Shown piece by piece: positions 19,866 through 27,048 of a stretch of DNA of 27,048 nt. A program made the position numbers and the translations under genes. The first letter of the stretch is position 1. The number at the start of each line of letters is the position of its first letter. The notes beneath the pieces were generated by a model. That model made no database searches and had not been told where the DNA came from. It saw nothing but the letters and a program-made list of their open reading frames with translations. This stretch comes from Phlegmacium glaucopus (lineage: Eukaryota > Basidiomycota > Agaricomycetes > Agaricales > Cortinariaceae): NCBI GenBank assembly GCA_015039465.1, contig MU130382.1, forward strand, positions 696,791-723,838, in the 5' to 3' direction.

Positions 19866-20726
19866 ATGTCCCTCGATCTCACCAAACCTCTGCAACTCCC
19901 TCTCTCAAAAGACGTCCTTGATACCATCAATATTTATCTTTCTTCATTACCACCACCAGATATTCTAAAATGGGCCATAGAATATCTCCCAGGATTATAC
20001 CAAACGACAGCATTTGGCTTAACCGGTCTCGTTGCTATCGACATGCTCTCCAAATTGACATCTACGCCACCCCCACTCATCTTCATTGACACATTGTACC
20101 ATTTCCCCGAGACTTACGAGCTTGTAGAGGAAGTGAAAAGCAAATATCAAGTTCCGTTATCTGTATACAAACCTGATGGTTGCTCATCAACGAAAGAATT
20201 TGAGGAAAAGCACGGAGAGAAGGTTTGGGAGACTGATGAAAACACTTATGATTTTCTCGTCAAGGTATGTGTACCATGATAGTACGTAGTCCTTTTACTA
20301 TCTGTTCACCTTGATTTGACATTGCAGGTAGAACCTGCACAAAGAGCGTATAAAGAACTCACCGTCCAATCTGTTATAACTGGTCGACGTGCATCTCAAG
20401 GCGGGGATCGTGCCTCTCTTCAACCTCTCGAAGTCGATAGTACAGGTCTTCTCAAACTAAATCCTCTTTTCTCCTGGAGTTTTTCCTCGGTGCAGTCTTA
20501 CATCGAAGAGAACAATGTCCCAAGAAATAAATTATTGAGCCAGGGATATCGCAGTGTCGGCGATTGGCATAGCACAAGTAAGGTTGAAGAAGGCCAGGAT
20601 GAGAGAGCGGGAAGGTGGGCAGGGACGGAAAAGACGGAGTGTGGACTGCATGAAGACTACTTCAAGATGAAGGCGCAGGCTCAAGGTTTTTATTTATCCA
20701 TTCTAGCTGGGGAAACATTGTCTTAA
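19866..20726 (+). CDS. MET16: Phosphoadenosine phosphosulfate (PAPS) reductase
   Basis: The enzyme reduces PAPS to sulfite and PAP using thioredoxin, the third step of assimilatory sulfate reduction leading to Cys and Met. Exons 19866-20264 and 20328-20726 join around a 63-nt GTATGT...CAG intron, giving 265 residues, close to yeast Met16. Motifs include FGLTGLVAIDMLSKL (nucleotide-binding fold), FIDTLYHFPETYELVEEV, SVITGRRASQGGDR (substrate loop), LNPLFSWSF and YRSVGDWHST. The catalytic cysteine lies in EKTECGLH (about C238). The open frame extends upstream of the chosen ATG without a stop, but upstream residues do not resemble the family, whereas MSLDLTKPLQLP does. The last ten codons (GFYLSILAGETLS) are not typical, so the true C-terminus could be spliced differently. 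The gene is divergent from the TMEM135-like gene and convergent with the DUF7918 gene. Confidence 0.95.
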
Positions 20727-21482
20727 TATTTTTTAGGTGTTGTGTCAGCACCAGGATGATCGATTACTCCACACACAAGTAATCAATACGATTTGTACAT
20801 AGAAATCTAGAGCCTCGGCTCAGTCTCGCAAGTTATTCCACTCAAATATCTAACTATTGCGATACCTGTATCCCCTTGGGAATCGGCCCAACTACACTTC
20901 GCACACCTCGAAAGGAAGATTTTAATCACCCACCTACGACACCACTAGCCCTTCCGATAGATGGGCATACATACTGCGCGGCGTACTACAACGTTAACCC
21001 AGGTCTATATCACGTACTGGAGGCGTTCATTCAAGATCGGTTGTCGTACCAGCGTATTACGATACTCATCTGATCCAATCCATATCCAATTTGACCCTCG
21101 GTAACATCATTTCAAATTTCAACAACAAGCACAAGGGATGGTCCGAAAGGTATTCAAAGAATTAGCTTAAACAGTGTTTAAAAAAAAAGTCTAAAGGACA
21201 GGAAATTCCACGGCATTGTGGTAAAATAATGTGAAAGAAAATACAAATTAAAAAAAAAAATAACTCCAAAGAAGAGGGGGGAAATTCGATACTAATAAAC
21301 AAAGAATGATGATAATCACATAGGATGTACTTGATGGTAAGGAGTGTAGCATTTGAGATGTAGACATTGATTGTAGTTTGAATGATTGTGTAATCTGAAT
21401 TATTTGGTCAGGGATATCTAGATTTTCAAATTGAAGGGGAGGACGTACCCAGAGAAAAGGGAAAGAGTAACGAGTGTGGCGC
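20727..21482. other. Convergent intergenic region
   Basis: This 756-bp region separates two converging genes and should carry both 3' ends. It has A-rich runs near 21180 and 21248. A 65-codon plus-strand frame at 20876-21073 has no family features. I see no repeat. Confidence 0.4.
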
Positions 21483-22657
21483 TTAAAATACAGGGATAAA
21501 ATTTTCATATTTGGGTCTCTTGATTTGAGGACCATGACCATGCGAGATCCGCAATAGCCTTCGGGGCCTGAGCTTGCGGACAGATTCCTGATGAAAAAAT
21601 TAATCATCGCAATAACAAGAGAAAGGGGGACGGAGTCGGGATAGAGCCATAGTAAAAGAAAAGAATGTACCTGAGAAGAATCCGAATAAAAAACGAATCG
21701 AGCTTGATCTTGCTCATCTTCGTCACTCGTATTATCTTCAATGTCGGACGCACGTCTCTTATGGCCTATTAGATGCAGATCAGCAGGCATCCCGGAGATG
21801 CTGGGGATGATAGAATGGTATCTCAAAATATCTATTGAGGAAAACGAGGAGTTAGAACTTTTGATGTGTCAAAGGATAATCAGAATAGCTTACCCATAGG
21901 TCGATATTTGAAAATGAATGTGGCAATCTTTCTCAAACTCGTTACTTCAGTCGAACTGAATGGAGTAGCAGAAGAAAAAGGGGAGGCTTCATCGCGTCGG
22001 TAGTAGGTAGTAAGCCCTTCATGTAACCTGGCCTCGCCGATCTGGACTCGATGAATATCAAGTATGATCGTGCCAAGTGTTTTCCAATCTGAACCAATAC
22101 CTATGTACCATCGATAAAAATAAGAAGGCGATCCGTGTGATAAGAGAAAAAAACACGGACCTGCTGAGCGAGGAAGTGAAGAAAAAGTTAGAGGAACGCA
22201 GGAGGTTGGCGAGGTGGCTATACGGGAGAACATGGCTGATGCATGGCTGTTAGCTTGGAGAACTCTTCCTCCTAGCTCATATCCATCCATCATCACGAAT
22301 CCGCTGATATCTGTGCTATCATCAAGCTCTCTCCAACGAATCGCGAAAGTCTAGAAAAGGGGAACAAAAAGGTCAGTATGTGGAAGGGCGAAGCTTAATC
22401 AACGCGAATCACGACGATCTTTTCAATAATCATTGGATCGCGCCCGAGGGCTGACCCGGTGCCCGAGGATTAAACGACAGGCGAACGAGCAAAGATTCTG
22501 TCTCCCCATAAAAAGGTAAACATACCTGGCCAGGTTCACCTGATATCCAACACGTAGCCGTGTTCGAGCTCAAGTCCAGATCAACCTCATACTCCGCGAG
22601 TTGCACCTTATTGTCCACCGTTATCCAAGCCTGAACACCATTCATTTCGATAGGCAT
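21483..22657 (-). CDS. DUF7918-type conserved basidiomycete protein
   Basis: The function is unknown. The N-terminus MNGVQAWITVDNKVQLAEYE, then ATCWISGEPGQTFAIRW and GFVMMDGYELGGRVL, matches the pattern of the DUF7918 family common in Agaricomycetes (a beta-rich N-terminal part with a conserved CWI motif). IGSDWKTLGTIILDIHRVQI and ATFIFKYRPMDILR fit its later conserved strands. Exons are 22657-22526, 22350-22161, 22100-21894, 21831-21671 and 21587-21483, giving 264 residues. Introns are 175, 60, 62 and 83 nt. An acidic stretch, DIEDNTSDEDEQDQ, near residue 205 and a basic tail (RKLRPRRLLRISHGHG) suggest a nuclear or nucleic-acid-associated protein, but that is inference. The long first intron is the least certain part. 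Confidence 0.82.
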
Positions 22658-23212
22658 CGTACACTATTAATCATAGCCTAGCAGTGTTTGGCAAGGGGAG
22701 GGCGGTTGTTGAAAACCACCAAGATCGGTTGTGGACCCGGAAAGTTGTGCTCGGCGAAATCGATCCTCTGAACGAGAAGTTCTACTGACTAGAACTTTAA
22801 TGCCTGACTTTGGTGAGTGAAATGGTGACAAGGACTATTTGAGCCGTCAATCTGTGTACGTAAGCCGCACTGGACGGAGTGCCAACTTGCCAGTGAACAC
22901 TATTCTGTGCGTTAAGGTAATCCTGCGATCGATTCAAAATTTCTGTTCAAGGTGGTGCATCCTAGAAATCAGTATGATATTTGGCTAAGGGTTTACTGTT
23001 CATAGTAATGGATATCCAAAAATTGAAAAAGAGGTAAAAGAGATTGAAAAGAGAGTCAAAAATGGAAAAACATGCCTAATTGCTGACTTGAATAACCCTT
23101 TTTTTTTCTTGTGCACTTTGGTTGCATGTACACCATCTTTGGTACTCTTTTTGTAAGCAAATTCAGGTTTTCAGGGTCAAAAAATGGCACTATGGGAAAC
23201 TGTCAAGCGCTC
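22658..23212. other. Promoter side of the DUF7918 gene and left flank of the nested LTR elements
   Basis: I see no gene. The half nearer 22658 should hold the DUF7918 promoter; the half nearer 23212 is AT-rich with a T-run at 23100-23107. Confidence 0.4.
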
Positions 23213-23354
23213 TGTTACATTCTGTCATATGTTACTCCGGTCCAGCTCCGTCGGAGTTGTCTCTGGTAGTCCATACTCCATACAGTGCTTTCCCTCACTA
23301 CTCCTTCTACATTCAACTCCGAGACCTCTCCGTGTCATTCCGGCTTCTCCATCT
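23213..23354 (+). repeat. Third gypsy LTR copy, interrupted by a copia element
   Basis: The first 142 bp match the LTR copies at 813-1393 and 8687-9263, starting TGTTACATTCTG with shared blocks such as CCAGCTCCGTCGGAGTTGT. The match stops where the copia LTR begins. The rest of this LTR is expected beyond the copia element, outside the window. Confidence 0.88.
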
Positions 23355-23692
23355 TGTTAAACGAGTAGTTATCTTATCTACTAGATTAGATTAGATCACA
23401 GTAGATACTCGTAAAGTAGATGTCCGTACTCTCGGACCAACGTGTGATAGCCATCACACATGTGCGATCCTTATCACGCACATGCTACCCCAGGTAGCTT
23501 CTAGGGGCTGTGCTTATAGTGTGCACAGACCATCTACAAACAGTATATAAGCAGTAGATACACCGCTAATATACTTCACTTGGATATACATCTAAGTACC
23601 TAGTTAGTAGCACTTACTCTACATACAAAGGTAAGCTAGTAAGATGACCACGACCAGCACTGCGCATACAGCATACTATTTGCTGCGCAACA
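23355..23692 (+). repeat. 5' LTR of a Ty1/copia element
   Basis: The sequence starts TGTTAAACGAG exactly where gypsy LTR similarity ends. I place its end at GCGCAACA (23692), since the ends form a TGTT...AACA pair and a primer-binding site starts right after it. A TATATAA box lies at 23543-23549. The 3' LTR is outside the window, so the end is inferred. Confidence 0.75.
23543..23549 (+). promoter_or_regulatory. TATA box in the copia LTR
   Basis: TATATAA lies in the centre of the LTR, the expected place for the promoter that makes full-length element RNA. The transcription start is not visible. Confidence 0.5.
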
Positions 23693-23704
23693 GGTTATGG
23701 GCCC
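23693..23704 (+). promoter_or_regulatory. Primer-binding site matching the anticodon arm of initiator tRNA-Met
   Basis: GGTTATGGGCCC directly follows the LTR. It is the exact complement of GGGCCCATAACC, the anticodon stem-loop core of eukaryotic initiator tRNA-Met (CAT anticodon). Drosophila copia and yeast Ty5 prime reverse transcription from a cleaved half of this tRNA, so the same half-tRNA priming is likely here. Confidence 0.75.
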
Positions 23705-23917
23705 CGATAGCAGTGGTAACGCTTAGCAGCGACCACGGTTGTCTTACAGAATAGCTTAAACCTATGCTGTTTGCTTTCACAAGCATAAGCACCAGGTAGC
23801 TGCTGTACCCTCTGGACACTGTCGCTAACGGCGATAAGACCAACCTGATCATTGTCGTTTGCTTTCATTAGCAACCAAGACTAATGAGGTGTTTCTTTCA
23901 GAAACAAACCTCAAACA

Positions 23918-26900
23918 ATGTCTGGACAAATCGACCGCCTCATTTCTCTTCTCGATGGTAACAACTACCCAAAATGGGCTGAGCAGATGACAAACTATCT
24001 GCGCTCCCAAGGGCTCTGGGTTTACACCTCGAGCTCCATCCTTCTGCCCAAAGTCGATAATTCGGCGAGTACTGCTGAAAAAGCAGCACACGCCATCGCT
24101 TTGCAAGAATGGACTATTAAGGACCAGCAAGCGTTGGGGATAATTCATCTCCAAATCGCTGATAGCTGTCGAGTTCACATCAAGAGCTCGGCATATAGCT
24201 CAACAGCTTGGAAGGCACTAAAAGATGCCTACTCCAAGACTGGTCCTTCGGTCATACACGCTGACTTTAAGCGGGCCGTTGGGTTTCGTCTCTCTGGCAA
24301 TCATCCTGCCAAAGAGATTGACCAGCTGGTAGACCTCCTTGAACAGCTCAAGCTGAACAAGGTAGATCTGTCAGAACCAGTACGAGTGTTGATAGTTATC
24401 AACACTATTCCCCACAAATGGGATGCTGCTGCATCTCATGTGCTCCTTGGCACCTCCTTTGACGCGCTGACAGTACAAGCGGTCAGGAATGCTGTAGTGA
24501 GTGAGTTCGAAAGGGCTGCGAAGCCTACCTCATCCGCTGCCGAAGCCAACAAGCTTTCGGCTGTTAAGCGAAAGGGTAAGTCTCCTGCTTTTAAACAGCA
24601 ACAGCAAACACCTGCTAAGCCTGTCAATAAAGCACCACAGGAGACCGACGAACCCAGGAAAAAGCACAAACATGCTGGAAAAAAGGTCAAAGCAGCGCGA
24701 GAGCGCTACCAAGCCCACAGCCATATGGCTTCAATGTCCCTATCTGCAAGGATAGAAGAGGTAGAAGAGCGTCAAACAATCGCTCTCCAGCCCTCACGGG
24801 CTGGCCCATCGTCATCTACGGTGGCCTCCTTTGGCTCTCAAGGCGTCACTTATGTGAGTAAGCCCAGAATAGCCGGAACGGCCTTTACAGGCCTGCCAGT
24901 CGACCCGGATGCCTGTCACTTCCCAGTGATTGGAGAGACCCATGCGCTAGCCGACAGGATTGGGGTGACTAAAAATCCCCTGAACCTGAAAGCGCTGGAG
25001 TCCCTCCATAAACACTCGGAGTATGTGGTGGCATCCACAGCCTATCGTGACACTTTAAAAGCGGAAGTCGATGCTACAGCAGCATCTACTTCAACTACGG
25101 TGAGTGAATTCCCATTCACTGCGATTGAGCTTGGTCATTTACCTTTTGCGTATAACCATCACCAGAAAAACCTCCCTCAACAACGCTTAGAAGCGATAGT
25201 TGAGGAACATGATGCTTTCAGGGCGAAAGCAAGCATCGATCAAATTTTCCCTAAAAATCATAAGGGAAAAAGAGGTCCGTTTTTCAACATTTTCTGGGTG
25301 GTCAGGATTATACTGAAACAAGACAATCGTAAACGCAAAGGTGCACAGCGCTCCCAGCGCAAGGCAGTTATCATGAGCGTCCCACTCGCTCATCAAGAGA
25401 CTGTCTCAGAGCCAGATGAACAGCTCGACTGGGGCTCTGAAACTGGTAGGAAGTTTTTAGATTCATATCAAATCTATTACTCACTCCACCTAGATGAAAT
25501 AGCACCCAGGATTCACTATCCTAGAGCAGCGAGTCTAAACGCTGAACTCTCAGATGGAGAATCCGATTATGTGCTCGATAGAGAACTAGCCTTCGTGGCT
25601 GGGCTCGACGACGGAGGCATGGATCCAAACGATTCAACTGCCTTTGATCACTACGAGCCAACAAGGCAAGTCTTTCCCCTTTCCACTTCAACAAGCAGCA
25701 ACGCTTACAGTGTTACACAGCGCTTACTACGGTTAGCGTACGAACATTTGTATAGTAGCGTAGATAAATTTAATCTTCATGCTGCTGAATGTGCGAAATG
25801 TAAGGGAATGACATCAGGAAACAGCAATTTCATGGGAGACAGTGGAGCTTCTATTAGCTTTACACCTCATATAAGCGATTTTACACAATATAGTGAAATA
25901 AGCGAAGTCACCTCTGTGGCCACCGCTAAGAAGGGTGCTGAACTGACTATAAAAGGTCAAGGCGCTGTCTTTGTTAATCACAAAGTACCTTCTCCTACTG
26001 GCAGAACCGTCAGTATAACTACACGCTTATACCCTGTCTACCATGTTCCTGGTATAACCTGCAGACTCCTGTCATTGGGAAGTCTCTTACAGCAGGGTTA
26101 TTCAATGACCGGGACTAAGCATAATATCTGCTTTTGGAAAGCACCTGGCGATAAAACGCCTACTATGGTGCTGCACCCGCATTTGCCTGGCCAGACCATT
26201 TACTGGTTACATTGCAGCGTTGCATCCGCTAACAATATTATGGCCAAGTCCATTGTTAATTCATTGGACTATGACATTCTTCATAAATGTTTTGGACACG
26301 CTTCCAAAGACGTATTGAAACAACTTCCAAATGCTACCATTAATGCCCCTAAAGGCATAGTCTTTCCTAAGACGTCTGATATCTGTAAAGGATGTGCTGA
26401 GGGCAAGATGCCTTCCAAGTCTTACCCTTTATCAGAGACCAGAGCTCAGAAGCCTTTTGAGAAGGTTCACACCGATCTCAAGAGTTTCCCTGTGGAATCT
26501 TACCACAAGTACAAGTATTTCGTCAGTTTTTATGACGATTATACCTCCTATGGTTGGATTATGCTCTTACGAGCTAAATCAGACACCATCACTGCATTGA
26601 AACAATTTATTGCAATGGTAAAGACCCAATTCGGTGTCACCATTAAATCTTTCATGTCAGATGCAGGGGGAGAGTATAAGTCCATTGCGATACTTGAAAA
26701 GCTCAAAGACCTTGGGATAAAAATGTTTCAGAGTGTACCACACACACCGCAGCAAAATGGCCGTGCTGAACGTTTTAATAGGACAATAATGGATAAAGCA
26801 CAGTCTATGCGATTTGACGCGTGTCTACCGCAGTCATGGTGGGAGTTCAGCGTCATGCACGCTATCCACCTTTACAATCGCACTCCGATGGGACGCCTTA

Positions 26901-27048
26901 ATTGGCGAACACCATTTGAGATACTGTATGGAAACAAACCTGATGTTTCTTTATTCCGTGTCTTTGGATGCGGCGCGTATGTTTTCGTGCCTCCTGAAAG
27001 GCGTGTTAACAAACTCTCTCCCAAGTCAGAATACCTGGTGTACCTAGG
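23918..27048 (+). CDS. Ty1/copia Gag-Pol polyprotein, open to the window edge (3' partial)
   Basis: The frame is open from ATG 23918 through 1043 codons with no stop. Residues 1-200 are a UBN2-type copia Gag (LDGNNYPKWAEQMTNYL). They are followed by a Lys-rich tract and AHSHMASMSL in place of a CCHC knuckle. A spacer of about 340 residues with no recognised domain leads to the aspartic protease FMGDSGASISF (D641). Gag-pre-integrase zinc ligands are H789, H794, C823 and C826. The integrase core has HTDLKS (D853), SDAGGEY (D915) and QNGRAERFNRT (E951), exactly DD35E. Reverse transcriptase and RNase H should follow beyond the window. The order protease-integrase with RT after it is the Ty1/copia order. 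A single frame for gag and pol suggests one polyprotein. An intact frame, LTR TATA box and primer site suggest a young copy. Confidence 0.93.
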   Translation, partial: MSGQIDRLISLLDGNNYPKWAEQMTNYLRSQGLWVYTSSSILLPKVDNSASTAEKAAHAIALQEWTIKDQQALGIIHLQIADSCRVHIKSSAYSSTAWKALKDAYSKTGPSVIHADFKRAVGFRLSGNHPAKEIDQLVDLLEQLKLNKVDLSEPVRVLIVINTIPHKWDAAASHVLLGTSFDALTVQAVRNAVVSEFERAAKPTSSAAEANKLSAVKRKGKSPAFKQQQQTPAKPVNKAPQETDEPRKKHKHAGKKVKAARERYQAHSHMASMSLSARIEEVEERQTIALQPSRAGPSSSTVASFGSQGVTYVSKPRIAGTAFTGLPVDPDACHFPVIGETHALADRIGVTKNPLNLKALESLHKHSEYVVASTAYRDTLKAEVDATAASTSTTVSEFPFTAIELGHLPFAYNHHQKNLPQQRLEAIVEEHDAFRAKASIDQIFPKNHKGKRGPFFNIFWVVRIILKQDNRKRKGAQRSQRKAVIMSVPLAHQETVSEPDEQLDWGSETGRKFLDSYQIYYSLHLDEIAPRIHYPRAASLNAELSDGESDYVLDRELAFVAGLDDGGMDPNDSTAFDHYEPTRQVFPLSTSTSSNAYSVTQRLLRLAYEHLYSSVDKFNLHAAECAKCKGMTSGNSNFMGDSGASISFTPHISDFTQYSEISEVTSVATAKKGAELTIKGQGAVFVNHKVPSPTGRTVSITTRLYPVYHVPGITCRLLSLGSLLQQGYSMTGTKHNICFWKAPGDKTPTMVLHPHLPGQTIYWLHCSVASANNIMAKSIVNSLDYDILHKCFGHASKDVLKQLPNATINAPKGIVFPKTSDICKGCAEGKMPSKSYPLSETRAQKPFEKVHTDLKSFPVESYHKYKYFVSFYDDYTSYGWIMLLRAKSDTITALKQFIAMVKTQFGVTIKSFMSDAGGEYKSIAILEKLKDLGIKMFQSVPHTPQQNGRAERFNRTIMDKAQSMRFDACLPQSWWEFSVMHAIHLYNRTPMGRLNWRTPFEILYGNKPDVSLFRVFGCGAYVFVPPERRVNKLSPKSEYLVYL

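Noticed and set aside
23849..24178. Minus-strand 109-codon frame
   Set aside because: It is antisense to the start of the copia Gag and has no similarity to any family I know.
26394..26600. Short plus-strand frame inside the copia element (also 26814-27047)
   Set aside because: Both are in a different frame from the intact Gag-Pol and show no family features; they are shadows of integrase.

Overview
The window looks like nuclear DNA of a filamentous basidiomycete, most likely an agaricomycete. The signs are many short GT-AG introns (about 47-85 nt), a fungal NACHT-WD40 receptor gene, a DUF7918-type gene, a Tc1/mariner relic, and Ty3/gypsy and Ty1/copia LTR elements. I cannot name the genus. 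All gene models were spliced by eye from codon phase, splice dinucleotides and family resemblance.

Layout. Bases 1-9300 are a transposon graveyard. They hold a Tc1/mariner transposase pseudogene split by a complete solo gypsy LTR (5-bp target duplication), two non-autonomous hAT-like elements of one family in opposite orientation (each with a perfect 8-bp duplication), a block of inverted-repeat elements with telomere-like cores, and a decayed Ty3/gypsy element on the minus strand. That gypsy element is itself interrupted by an inverted-repeat element that carries a second one (9-bp duplication). Bases 9814-14263 hold a large minus-strand STAND/NLR-like gene: an unrecognised N-terminus, a NACHT NTPase, and about 13 nearly identical WD40 repeats. 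The repeats carry two pairs of frameshifts, and each pair sums to a multiple of three. Bases 14264-15864 are a gene-poor stretch.

Bases 15865-22657 are a conserved gene block: TMA22/DENR (minus), a TMEM135-like membrane protein (minus, nine exons), PAPS reductase (plus, divergent from the TMEM135-like gene, with a CACGTG box between them), and a DUF7918-type protein (minus, convergent with the reductase).

Bases 23213-27048 hold a third gypsy LTR copy cut by a Ty1/copia element. The copia Gag-Pol frame is open from its ATG to the window edge (1043 codons), so it looks recent. Its primer site matches the anticodon arm of initiator tRNA-Met.

Relations between genes. TMA22, the TMEM135-like gene, PAPS reductase and the DUF7918 gene are separate housekeeping or lineage-conserved genes; I see no shared pathway. 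The NLR-like gene sits between the repeat-rich half and the conserved half, a typical setting for fast-evolving fungal recognition genes. I see no CRISPR array, rRNA or tRNA gene. The most unusual features are the WD40 array with its compensating indels, the shared-core inverted-repeat elements with different arms, and the long Gag-protease spacer of the copia element.
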